Source of the DNA: an uncultured Lachnospiraceae bacterium
GTDB taxonomy: Bacteria; Bacillota; Clostridia; Lachnospirales; Lachnospiraceae
NCBI GenBank assembly: GCA_934438085.1
Contig: CAKSBC010000001.1
Location: 62,001-126,000, forward strand
Reading direction: 5' to 3'
Length of the DNA stretch: 64,000 nt
The notes under the pieces were generated by a model. That model worked only from the letters and a program-made list of their open reading frames with translations. It searched no databases and was not told where the DNA came from. Numbering within the stretch: the stretch's first letter is position 1; the number at the start of each line of letters is the position of its first letter. The position numbers and the translations under genes were made by a program. Of this stretch, positions 16,106-24,617 are shown one piece after another.

Positions 16106-16229
16106 TGGATGATATTTAATTTTACTTTTAAGTATTGCTTAATGATAATTCATGGTGTAAAATTTCTGTAAATACATAAGGGTACATTCGTCAAAATGCA
16201 TATTTCAAGATAAATGAGCATGTAAAATT

Positions 16230-16263
16230 TATCAATAAAAGTGCATGATTGTATTTATTGGTA
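16230..16263. promoter_or_regulatory. Inverted repeat, candidate LysR-type operator
   Basis: TATCAATAAA and TTTATTGGTA are reverse complements at 9 of 10 positions, separated by 14 nt. The element lies midway between the divergent HAD and LysR genes, about 125 nt upstream of the cluster promoter and 130 nt upstream of the LysR start, a plausible place for a LysR dimer-of-dimers site. Confidence 0.45.
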
Positions 16264-16393
16264 TCTTATGTATGGCATTGTACTTTTTCACTTGAAGTTG
16301 ACTATGTTGTTGACTTTATTGTCTAAATTAAAGTGACTTATATATTTTATTTTTTAAGCGTACCTGTTTAGGGCGTGTTCAGGAGGAGAAGAG

Positions 16394-17266
16394 ATGATAA
16401 ACCCGCGTTACAAAGCATTTTCAGTAGCAGCATCCGAGGGAAGTCTCACAAAGGCTGCAGAGCTTCTTAACTACTCCCCTTCAGGTGTCAGCCAGCTCAT
16501 AACAGCTTTGGAAAAGGAGCTTGGGTTCTCACTCTTTGAACGAAGCAAGAAGGGACTCACAATTACCAGCAACGGCTCTGCCATACTTCCTGTCATAAGA
16601 GAGCTTTTAAGTCAGGAGGAACGTCTGCAGCAGGTGATTTCCGAGATTCACGGTCTTTCTGTCGGCGTGATAAATATAGGAGCTTACTCTTCTATTGCTT
16701 CTCACTGGCTGCCGGGACTTATCAATCAGTTCTGTCACCAGTATCCGGGTATTAAAATCAATATGATGGAGGGTATTCATCAGAAGAATGAAGAATGGCT
16801 GAATAACCGTACTGTTGATTTGGCTTTCTTCAGCTATAAGAAAAATATGAGCTATGACTGGATACCTCTTGCCGATGATCCTATGGTTGCGGTGCTTCCT
16901 AAATCTCATCCGAGAGCAAATGACAGCTCATATCCTATAAAGGAAGTTGTCAAGGAGTCATTCATCATGCCTGCCCAAGGCCGAGACGATGACGTTATTG
17001 ATCTTTTAAAGCGTCACCACATTCAGCCAAAAATCAGCTTCTCGACACTTGAAAACTTTGCTGCTCTTGCGCTTATAGAGGAAGGCCTCGGCATGAGCAT
17101 TATGAACAATCTTATCACGCTCAACTATCAGTGCGATGTTGTAAAGCTTCCTGTAGACCCGCCATCATCGATCAAGCTCGGTATAGCCATTCCTTCGCTT
17201 GAAAATGCATCTCCTGCAGTAAGACGTTTCATAGATTTTGCCAAACAAAAACTGATGCAGCCTTAA
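16394..17266 (+). CDS. LysR-family transcriptional regulator, divergent to the oxoacid cluster
   Basis: A 290-residue LysR protein: winged helix-turn-helix at about residues 3-60 (SLTKAAELLNYSPSGVSQLITALEKELGFSLFERSKKGLTIT) and a substrate-binding domain from about residue 90. AGGAGGAG precedes the ATG. It is the only plus-strand gene here and faces the HAD/oxidoreductase operon, which it probably controls in response to a pathway metabolite. Its stop codon lies in the 3-nt loop of a perfect 10-bp hairpin (17254-17276). Confidence 0.9.
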   Translation: MINPRYKAFSVAASEGSLTKAAELLNYSPSGVSQLITALEKELGFSLFERSKKGLTITSNGSAILPVIRELLSQEERLQQVISEIHGLSVGVINIGAYSSIASHWLPGLINQFCHQYPGIKINMMEGIHQKNEEWLNNRTVDLAFFSYKKNMSYDWIPLADDPMVAVLPKSHPRANDSSYPIKEVVKESFIMPAQGRDDDVIDLLKRHHIQPKISFSTLENFAALALIEEGLGMSIMNNLITLNYQCDVVKLPVDPPSSIKLGIAIPSLENASPAVRRFIDFAKQKLMQP

Positions 17267-17276
17267 AGGCTGCATC
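17254..17276. terminator. Perfect 10-bp hairpin containing the LysR stop codon
   Basis: GATGCAGCCT and AGGCTGCATC flank TAA, the stop of the LysR gene. There is no clear U-run after it, so it may be a weak terminator or stability hairpin between the convergent LysR and isomerase genes. Confidence 0.5.
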
Positions 17277-17291
17277 ATGTCTGATTTGTCA

Positions 17292-18158
17292 TTAAAGGCA
17301 ATTATTGTCTGCAAGTACTTTTTTAAGGCTCTTATAGGCCTCTGATATTACCCATTCATTATCCTTTTCATAATACTCAGGTCTGAACGTTTCCACAGAG
17401 ATCATACCGTCATAGCCGGCAGCCTTAAGTGCATTTAAAAAGCCGGAAACATTGACAGCCAAACCTCTGTCCGGGAACGTTCTTTTATCTTGTCCGCGCT
17501 CGGCTGCAGGAACATCGTCCGCATTCATGATGTGCACCGCAAATATCTCGTCTGACGAAAGAGCAGCAACATCAGAAAAGTCGTTGCTTCCTCCGTTAAG
17601 GTAAAGATTATAAGCATCAGGCGCCAAACCAAGATTATCCTTATATGCAATATAGAGAATATCCTTTGCAACAGCTATACTGCGCACAGCACAATTCTTT
17701 AATCCAACCGGCTCGAAGGCAAGCTTTACATCATATTCCGCAGCCATATCCGCAATTTTCATAAGCGCATTGGCACAATCATCGATTATCTCATCCTTAA
17801 AGCCTAAATAAATATCTCCATCACTAATCGGAGGTACGATTATTATATTTCTTGCATCAAGAGCCGCTGCATTTTTAAGTGCGTTCTCAAACCTTTTGCA
17901 GAATGCTTCGTTCTTCTCAGTGGTGTCCTTTGTCCCGAAAAGCTCCTGGTATATATGCACCGCTGCAAGACCGTAAGGCTTAAGCCTGTGTGCCTTAAAC
18001 CAATCCGAAAGCTCATCTATGGTATGATCCTCAAGATATTCATCAAGCATATCTATATCTATCTCTATAAAATCAAAGCCATATTTTTCACAAAGCTCTA
18101 TATCCTCCGCAAGTGTCGAACAGCCCTTGGCGCAGCCCTCATTGTAGCAAAGCTTCAT
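17292..18158 (-). CDS. Sugar phosphate isomerase/epimerase-like TIM-barrel protein
   Basis: A 288-residue AP-endonuclease-2-fold (PF01261) TIM barrel as in IolE/IolI and hydroxypyruvate isomerases. Visible are YGFDFIEIDIDML, IIIVPPISDG, VKLAFEPVG (metal-ligand Glu), FAVHIMNADD (His) and GMISVETFRPEY (last metal Glu). The metal site therefore looks intact. Substrate unknown. It is convergent with the LysR gene and has a bidirectional terminator upstream, so it is probably monocistronic. Confidence 0.78.
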   Translation of the reverse strand: MKLCYNEGCAKGCSTLAEDIELCEKYGFDFIEIDIDMLDEYLEDHTIDELSDWFKAHRLKPYGLAAVHIYQELFGTKDTTEKNEAFCKRFENALKNAAALDARNIIIVPPISDGDIYLGFKDEIIDDCANALMKIADMAAEYDVKLAFEPVGLKNCAVRSIAVAKDILYIAYKDNLGLAPDAYNLYLNGGSNDFSDVAALSSDEIFAVHIMNADDVPAAERGQDKRTFPDRGLAVNVSGFLNALKAAGYDGMISVETFRPEYYEKDNEWVISEAYKSLKKVLADNNCL

Positions 18159-18184
18159 CCTTACACCTCATTTCATTTATAAAT

Positions 18185-18254
18185 AAAAACCTATGTGTAT
18201 ATGTACATTCTGTTCTGTAAGAACTGATGCATACATCATATCACATAGGTTTTT
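18185..18254. terminator. Large hairpin with A/T tails, bidirectional terminator
   Basis: AAAAACCTATGTG and CACATAGGTTTTT form a perfect 13-bp stem around a 44-nt loop with a smaller hairpin (TTCTgtAAGAA). T-runs occur in both directions. It ends the CarD-B3/B4 transcript, 12 nt after the B3/B4 gene. Confidence 0.7.
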
Positions 18255-18265
18255 GAATTTCATAT

Positions 18266-18925
18266 TTATTCTACGATGCTCTTTGTAACTTCTCCGACAC
18301 CGCAGTATTTTTTAAGGTCTGCTTCGAATTCATCCATCCACTCGGTAAGTCCTTCTGTTCCGTCAAATGAATAGAGGGTGGAAGCTATCCTTCTGTGTCC
18401 TTCCTTTATCATAGCTCTCTGTGAATCGGAAGTTGCGTTGCCGAATGCGCCTTCATCATCATGAAGTGTAGGAATGAAACCAATGTTGACACTGCTCTTT
18501 CCTATTCCCGCATAGTGCAGATCCTCTTCGGCTCTGTCGTATACTACATGTCCCTTGACCTCATCAAGATCATATGATCCTATAGAATAGCCTGAGCTTA
18601 TTGATATAAGATTGTTGACTTCAACAATGTTATTGATGTGATAAAGACCACTGCTCTTAACTACACGTCTGAGCATAGCCTCTGCTGCATTTCTGTACTC
18701 GGAAGGATTCTTTCCTAATGTCTTATAGGCCTTTCTTGTTGCCTCAACATGCGGAAGCTTCGCGATATCATCCATGCAGTATTCATCGGAAAGCTTTTCG
18801 ATAGCTCCTTCGAATACATCTAAAAGCTCATCTGAGCTCTTTACTACATCTGCCTCGTACTCAAGAATACCGAGTGCAGCCTGCGGCCACATTTTCTTCA
18901 ATGATGATGCTATTGAAATGTCCAT
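18266..18925 (-). CDS. B3/B4 tRNA-binding-domain protein
   Basis: A 219-residue stand-alone B3/B4 domain (PF03483), the fold found in the phenylalanyl-tRNA synthetase beta chain. Typical stretches are VEATRKAYKTLGKNPSEYR, LLRRV-like MLRRVVKSSGLYHINNIVEVNN, SIGSYDLDEVKG and EGAFGNATSDSQRA. Stand-alone members may edit mischarged aminoacyl-tRNA or bind nucleic acid, but their role is mostly unproved. It lies 56 nt downstream of the CarD-like gene, probably in one transcript. Confidence 0.75.
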   Translation of the reverse strand: MDISIASSLKKMWPQAALGILEYEADVVKSSDELLDVFEGAIEKLSDEYCMDDIAKLPHVEATRKAYKTLGKNPSEYRNAAEAMLRRVVKSSGLYHINNIVEVNNLISISSGYSIGSYDLDEVKGHVVYDRAEEDLHYAGIGKSSVNIGFIPTLHDDEGAFGNATSDSQRAMIKEGHRRIASTLYSFDGTEGLTEWMDEFEADLKKYCGVGEVTKSIVE

Positions 18926-18981
18926 GTTCTTATCCCCATTAATAATAATTTTATATCATTACAGCTATAGATCCTGTCTAT

Positions 18982-19488
18982 TTATAAGATGCCTTCTATA
19001 GTGTCATTAATGATAGCTCTCATATCCGCACATTCCTTGCCCAAAGCATGTGCAAGCTCACTGTATAGGGTGCTTTCCGCAAGCTTAAAATATCTGTCAT
19101 CCACGGAGGTAACCTTCTTACCCTGTTCCTCACGTTCCTTGTTCCTGAGATAAATATTCTTGATAATGCTTACAAGCGATGCCGGATCGTTCGATTTAAT
19201 AACTTCCTTATATTCTTTTTCTCTGGTTCTGTCACTTTCTATCCATTTGATCTCAATCTCAGGAATAGATTTTATAAGATTCCATGATGCCTCTTCATTC
19301 ATCGCTATGCGTAAATTTGAGGCATCAGATGCCGTAGGAACGAATAATTTAGCTTTCTCGTCATTCAGCGGTATAAGCACATAGTACTCCTTAGCCGGGA
19401 AACTCTCCGAGAGCTGCTTCATAATAATGTCGTCTACAATACATATTCCGGTGTTTGCTTTAACTACATAATCGCCCTTTTTGAACAT
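18982..19488 (-). CDS. CarD/CdnL-like transcription regulator
   Basis: A 168-residue protein from the ATG at 19488, chosen because AGGAGG stands 10 nt upstream; an in-frame ATG 11 codons earlier lacks a site. The N-terminus MFKKGDYVVKANTGICIVDDI is the Tudor-like RNA-polymerase interaction domain (CarD_CdnL_TRCF, PF02559), followed by a helical C-terminal part. Relatives bind the RNA polymerase beta subunit and stabilise open promoter complexes. No target can be inferred. Confidence 0.85.
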   Translation of the reverse strand: MFKKGDYVVKANTGICIVDDIIMKQLSESFPAKEYYVLIPLNDEKAKLFVPTASDASNLRIAMNEEASWNLIKSIPEIEIKWIESDRTREKEYKEVIKSNDPASLVSIIKNIYLRNKEREEQGKKVTSVDDRYFKLAESTLYSELAHALGKECADMRAIINDTIEGIL

Positions 19489-19643
19489 CTGCCTTTTCCT
19501 CCTATGATAAGATTTTAACATTTATGATAAAAATTTGCAAAAGCAAAATGCTTGCAAAACATTTATCCGAAGGCAAATGTATACATGTACTACGTATAAT
19601 CAGGTGAATTTAACAGAAAGCCCTAAAAAGGCCGATAAGCTAT

Positions 19644-20966
19644 TTACAGCTGTGCAAGTATCTTATCAAAACAAGCTTCAGTCTCGGCAATAACCTTTTC
19701 CTTATCTATAGTAAGGTATTCGCCGTTCTTATAAACTACTTTACCGTCTATCATATTGAATACGATATCTGAGCTCTGTGCTGAAAATACTACATTGGCT
19801 CGGGTATCGTAATCCGGTCTTAAATGCGGTCTATCAAGATCGATAACGATTAAATCGGCTCTGCAGCCCTCTTCTATCCTTCCGCAGTCTGCTCTTCCCT
19901 GGCTCAATGCACCTGTTAATGATGCTGCCCTAAGCATGGCTGCATCCGAAACAGCATTGGCATCAAGTGTAGATCCTCTTGCAATCATAGCCGCCATATG
20001 GATCTCCTCCATCATGTTGAGGTTATTATTGCTGGATGCTCCGTCTGTTCCTATTCCGACATTAAGTCCCTTTTCCATAAATGTCTTTACCGGAGCGATA
20101 CCGCTTCCTAACTTAAGGTTGCTGGATGGGTTATGGATAGCATATGCTCCTGCTGCCTTCATAATATCAATATCCTCAGGCTCTATATATACGCAATGTG
20201 CAGCCTTTACAACATTATTGAAAAGTCCGCATTCATTGAAATATTTAACAGGAGTCATTCCGTTATGACGCTTTTTGCATTCTGCATGCTCGGAAACGGT
20301 CTCCGAAATATGTGTGTGAACTCCCATTCCGAGCTCTCCTGTTGCCTCAGCCACCTGACGCACAAGACCCTCTGTAGAGGTATACTCGGCATGAAGACCC
20401 ATATCAACCATTATTCTGCTGCCTTTTCCGCTTCCCTTTTCTCCGCCGAAGGCACCGCTTTTAATAAGCTTATCAAGCTCAACCGTATCCTTATAGCCCT
20501 TGAGCTCAGAAAGCTTCTGCTCAGGATCAAAGGATGAAATGCCGTGACAGATATTTGCCTTCATACCGCATTCATCAAGAGCCCTTGCCATATCGCCGAT
20601 AAAGAAATACATATCACTGATGGATGCTGAGCCTGAGGCTATAAGCTCTAAAGCTCCGAGCTTGGTACTCCAGTAAACAGCCTCTCCGTCAAGCTTATCC
20701 TCAAATGGGAATATCTTCTCGTTAAGCCATCTCTGAAGCGGCAGACCCTCGCCGTAGCCTCTTAAATAGGTCATAGGCACATGGCAGTGAGTGTTGTAAA
20801 AAGAAGGCATGAGAAGCTTGTTATTTCCGTCATAAATATCTTCTCCGGAAGCATTTTCAGGTGCCTTATCTCCTACATAGGTAATGAATGCTCCATCGGT
20901 ACGGACATACATATCCTTCTTAACATTAAAATCCTTATCAATAAGCTTTATATTCTTAAAAATCAT
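19644..20966 (-). CDS. mtaD: 5-methylthioadenosine/S-adenosylhomocysteine deaminase-type amidohydrolase
   Basis: A 440-residue metal-dependent amidohydrolase of the MtaD/SsnA/TrzN group. Motifs in order: NTHCHVPMTYLRGYGEGLPLQRWL near residue 60, HTHISETVSEH near 210, KAAHCVYIEPEDI near 250 and GTDGASSNNNLNM near 310, giving the HxH, His, His and Asp metal set. It would deaminate MTA or SAH, products of S-adenosylmethionine use. The start at 20966 has AAGGA upstream, 2 nt downstream of the uvrA stop; a start 6 codons earlier would overlap uvrA. Confidence 0.85.
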   Translation of the reverse strand: MIFKNIKLIDKDFNVKKDMYVRTDGAFITYVGDKAPENASGEDIYDGNNKLLMPSFYNTHCHVPMTYLRGYGEGLPLQRWLNEKIFPFEDKLDGEAVYWSTKLGALELIASGSASISDMYFFIGDMARALDECGMKANICHGISSFDPEQKLSELKGYKDTVELDKLIKSGAFGGEKGSGKGSRIMVDMGLHAEYTSTEGLVRQVAEATGELGMGVHTHISETVSEHAECKKRHNGMTPVKYFNECGLFNNVVKAAHCVYIEPEDIDIMKAAGAYAIHNPSSNLKLGSGIAPVKTFMEKGLNVGIGTDGASSNNNLNMMEEIHMAAMIARGSTLDANAVSDAAMLRAASLTGALSQGRADCGRIEEGCRADLIVIDLDRPHLRPDYDTRANVVFSAQSSDIVFNMIDGKVVYKNGEYLTIDKEKVIAETEACFDKILAQL

Positions 20967-20967
20967 G

Positions 20968-23814
20968 TCATTTTCCTTTCTCAAGATACGGCTTTAAGTA
21001 TTTGCCGGTGTAGCTTTCTGCATAACCGCATATTTCCTCCGGCGTTCCTTCGGCGATGACTGTTCCGCCGCCGTCTCCGCCCTCAGGTCCCATATCAATA
21101 ATATAATCGGCAACCTTGATAACATCAAGATTGTGCTCGATAACAACGACTGTATTGCCGTTTTCCCTTAATCTTAAGAGCATCTTCACGAGCTTATTTA
21201 CATCATCGAAATGCAGTCCCGTCGTAGGCTCATCAAGTATATAAATAGTCTTCCCGGTACCTCTTCTTGAAAGCTCAGTCGCAAGCTTGATCCTCTGTGC
21301 CTCGCCTCCCGAAAGCTCAGTGCTCGGCTGTCCGAGTCTAAGATAAGAAAGGCCGACGTCATAAAGTGTCTGTATCTTTCTTTCGATAGACGGAACATTC
21401 TTAAAGAACTCAAGAGCTTCTTCGACTGTCATGTTAAGCACATCATAAATGCTCTTTCCCTTGTACTTAACCTCAAGAGTCTCTCTGTTATATCTTTTAC
21501 CGCCGCAGACCTCGCACGGCACATATACATCAGGAAGAAAATGCATTTCTATCTTTATGATACCGTCACCGCTGCAGGCCTCGCAGCGTCCGCCCTTAAC
21601 GTTAAATGAGAACCTTCCCTTGGAATAGCCCTTCATCTTGGCATCCTGAGTGGCCGCAAACAGATCTCTGATCATATCGAATACTCCGGTATAGGTCGCA
21701 GGATTTGATCTCGGAGTTCTTCCTATAGGGGCCTGATCTATGCATATGACCTTATCAAGCTGCTCTACCCCTTCAATGCTGCCATGCTTTCCGGGTATCA
21801 CCTTTGCCCTGTTAAGCGTTCTTGCAAGATCCTTATAAAGTATCTCATTTACAAGAGATGACTTTCCGCTTCCTGATACACCGGTCACACAGGTAAATAC
21901 TCCGAGTGGGATTTTTACATCTATGTGCTTTAGATTATTCTCGTAAGCATCCTTTATGGTTATAAAGCCCTTTGGTTCCTTTCTTGTTTTAGGAACCTCT
22001 ATAGACTTTTTACCTGAGAGATATTGTCCCGTTATTGACTCAGGACAATCGAGTATATCCTGCAATGTACCTGCCGCAACGACTCTTCCGCCGTGCTCTC
22101 CGGCTCCCGGACCTATATCAGCAATAAAATCTGCTGCTCTCATAGTATCCTCGTCATGCTCAACTACTATGACGGAATTACCCAAATCTCTAAGCTTTAT
22201 AAGAGTTGCCAGAAGCTTATCATTATCCCTTTGATGAAGTCCTATTGACGGCTCATCCAGAATATAAGCAACTCCCACAAGTCCTGAGCCTATCTGCGTT
22301 GCAAGCCTTATCCTCTGCGCTTCACCGCCTGAAAGCGTAGCTGCAGCTCTTGCAAGCGTAAGATAATCAAGTCCGACATTAATAAGGAAGTCAAGTCTTG
22401 CCTTTATTTCCTTAAGTATCTCTGAGCCTACCTGCTTCTGAAAATCAGTAAGCTTAAGCTCTGCTATAAAGCGTCTTATCTTCGTTATAGATAAGGAAGT
22501 GAGCTCAAAGATATTCTTGTCGCCTATTGTAACTGCAAGTGCAGTAGCTTTAAGTCTCTGACCTTTACATACAGGACAGATATCGTGCTGCATGTATTCC
22601 TCATAGGCAGCCTTCTGCTCCTGAGACCAGCATTCCTTGTAGCGGCGCTTAACATTCTCAATAAGCCCCTCGAATGCAACCTCATAGGAGGTGCCGCCGC
22701 TGTATTTGCTCTTATAATGCACCTTGATCTTACGTCCGCCCGTGCCATATAGGAGCATGTGCCTGATATCCTCCGGAAGCTCATTAAACGGAGTGTCGAG
22801 ACTGAAGCCGTATTCCTTTGAAAGCTGCTCCAGGAGCGCATGTGCATAGGAATCAGGCTTTCCGCTTGACTGCCAGCCGGTCACCTGAAATACACCCTGA
22901 TTAAGCGAAATGGTCCTGTCAGGTATCATGAGATCTGCTGAAAATTCCATTTTATAGCCGAGTCCGAAGCACTCCGGGCAGGCTCCGAAAGGATTGTTAA
23001 AGGAAAATGATCTCGGCTCTATTTCCTCTATACTGATGCCGCAGTCCGGGCAGGCGTAATTTTGTGAAAATGTCAATGTTTCCGTGTTGTCCGCATTAAT
23101 AACATCCACTGTAAGCAGACCATCTGCAAGCTTCAAAGCATTTTCAATAGAATCTGTAAGTCTCTGCTCTATGCCTTCCTTTATGATAAGTCTGTCCACT
23201 ACAACATCTATGCTGTGCTTCAGATTCTTATCAAGGCTTATCTCTTCACTAAGCTCATACATATTGCCGTCAATACGCACACGAACATAGCCTGATCGTC
23301 TTATTGACTCGATCAGCTTGACATGCTCACCCTTTTTACCTCGTACGACCGGAGCCATAAGTATTATCTTACTTCTTTCCGGCAATGCCATAATGCTGTC
23401 TGTCATTTCATCAACAGTCTGGCGCTTTATCTCTCTGCCGCATTTCGGACAGTGCGGAATACCGATCCTTGCATACAAAAGTCTGAAATAATCATAGATC
23501 TCAGTAACTGTTCCGACTGTTGAACGAGGGTTATGGTTAGTTGATTTCTGGTCAATGCTTATGGCCGGTGAAAGTCCTTCTATACTCTGCACCTTTGGCT
23601 TTTCCATCTGACCGAGAAACTGCCTTGCATAGGAGCTTAATGACTCCATATATCGCCTCTGGCCTTCGGCATATATAGTATCAAATGCGAGCGAGGATTT
23701 ACCTGAGCCCGATAAGCCGGTAAGAACTACCAGCTCATCTCTCGGTATATCCAGATCAATGTTTTTAAGATTGTGCTCCGACGCACCTCTTATTTTTATA
23801 AACTGTTTGCTCAT
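20968..23814 (-). CDS. uvrA: Excinuclease ABC subunit A
   Basis: A 948-residue damage-recognition ATPase of nucleotide excision repair, of normal family length. Two ABC modules are complete: Walker A GLSGSGKSSLAF at about 32 and GVSGSGKSSLVN at about 645, signatures LSGGEAQRIRLA and LSGGEAQRIKLA, plus zinc modules (CPKCGR, CPVCKGQ, CEACSGDGIIKIEMHFLPDVYVPCEVC). It starts 2 nt after the PAP2 gene stop. UvrB and UvrC are not in the window. Confidence 0.97.
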   Translation of the reverse strand: MSKQFIKIRGASEHNLKNIDLDIPRDELVVLTGLSGSGKSSLAFDTIYAEGQRRYMESLSSYARQFLGQMEKPKVQSIEGLSPAISIDQKSTNHNPRSTVGTVTEIYDYFRLLYARIGIPHCPKCGREIKRQTVDEMTDSIMALPERSKIILMAPVVRGKKGEHVKLIESIRRSGYVRVRIDGNMYELSEEISLDKNLKHSIDVVVDRLIIKEGIEQRLTDSIENALKLADGLLTVDVINADNTETLTFSQNYACPDCGISIEEIEPRSFSFNNPFGACPECFGLGYKMEFSADLMIPDRTISLNQGVFQVTGWQSSGKPDSYAHALLEQLSKEYGFSLDTPFNELPEDIRHMLLYGTGGRKIKVHYKSKYSGGTSYEVAFEGLIENVKRRYKECWSQEQKAAYEEYMQHDICPVCKGQRLKATALAVTIGDKNIFELTSLSITKIRRFIAELKLTDFQKQVGSEILKEIKARLDFLINVGLDYLTLARAAATLSGGEAQRIRLATQIGSGLVGVAYILDEPSIGLHQRDNDKLLATLIKLRDLGNSVIVVEHDEDTMRAADFIADIGPGAGEHGGRVVAAGTLQDILDCPESITGQYLSGKKSIEVPKTRKEPKGFITIKDAYENNLKHIDVKIPLGVFTCVTGVSGSGKSSLVNEILYKDLARTLNRAKVIPGKHGSIEGVEQLDKVICIDQAPIGRTPRSNPATYTGVFDMIRDLFAATQDAKMKGYSKGRFSFNVKGGRCEACSGDGIIKIEMHFLPDVYVPCEVCGGKRYNRETLEVKYKGKSIYDVLNMTVEEALEFFKNVPSIERKIQTLYDVGLSYLRLGQPSTELSGGEAQRIKLATELSRRGTGKTIYILDEPTTGLHFDDVNKLVKMLLRLRENGNTVVVIEHNLDVIKVADYIIDMGPEGGDGGGTVIAEGTPEEICGYAESYTGKYLKPYLEKGK

Positions 23815-23815
23815 T

Positions 23816-24511
23816 TTAATGTCTTTCGTTTCTGCTGCCCTTTAAAATGTATAAATAATATAACACTGCCGCAAGCAAAGTTCCCGATATAACATCTATA
23901 ATGCTGTGCTGTTTAACTGCCATAGTCGAATAAGCTATAAGCAGCGTTATTATATATGCTGTAATTTTAAATCCCGGTGTAATTGCCTTGAGCTTACTGT
24001 CCTTTATGACCAAGGCTTCCGCAATTATCGTTGCAACGTGAATGGACGGACACACTCCGTACGGAGTATCAGCAGCTCTTATAAGCTCCACTGCTTTTGC
24101 ACAAAGGTTGCTTTGCTCTATAGGTTCTCTTAAATCTATGCCGTTTGGGAAAAAGATATAAAATACAAGGCTTAATGTCATTGAGGTAAACATTACCAGA
24201 CAAAGCTTTATAAAATCCTCTTTTGCAAGCCTTGACTGCCTTATCGCATCCTCAGAGCTGTCATTTTTTATATATGGACGCAGTGCATTCCACATAAAAA
24301 ATATAACCACACCCGGAAACCATACAAACCACAGTGCATATGGAATTATGAAATATTCGCAAAACGGTATATAGCTGTCAATGCCGCATCTGATTATATA
24401 ATGAGGCACATCCAAATTGTCGATGATAAAAAATGCCGCAAGATATATCGAAAAATATAAAAGCAGCAGTAAATATCTGTTGTCTCTTATTATTTGCTTA
24501 ATTTTGTTCAT
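23816..24511 (-). CDS. PAP2-family membrane protein
   Basis: A 231-residue membrane protein with about six hydrophobic segments. The PAP2 signature is partly visible: CPSIHVATIIAEAL (the PSGH-like block with Ile) and a final AVKQHSIIDVISGT block (HxxxD). It resembles inositolphosphotransferase/Aur1-like PAP2 proteins that dephosphorylate or transfer lipid phosphates. It is the promoter-proximal partner of uvrA, joined by 2 nt, although no functional link is known. Confidence 0.78.
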   Translation of the reverse strand: MNKIKQIIRDNRYLLLLLYFSIYLAAFFIIDNLDVPHYIIRCGIDSYIPFCEYFIIPYALWFVWFPGVVIFFMWNALRPYIKNDSSEDAIRQSRLAKEDFIKLCLVMFTSMTLSLVFYIFFPNGIDLREPIEQSNLCAKAVELIRAADTPYGVCPSIHVATIIAEALVIKDSKLKAITPGFKITAYIITLLIAYSTMAVKQHSIIDVISGTLLAAVLYYLYILKGSRNERH

Positions 24512-24559
24512 GAATAAATATTATAAGTTAATTTTTTTATATTAACAAGGTGACAAAAA

Positions 24560-24591
24560 AGCACAGCATTGAACTTTATCAAAACTGTGCT
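24560..24591 (-). terminator. Intrinsic terminator after the pyrophosphatase gene
   Basis: Minus-strand AGCACAG pairs with CTGTGCT and is followed by TTTTTTGTC, about 30 nt past the stop at 24618. Confidence 0.75.
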
Positions 24592-24617
24592 TAACTGCTT
24601 ACATTATTCTATCTCCA

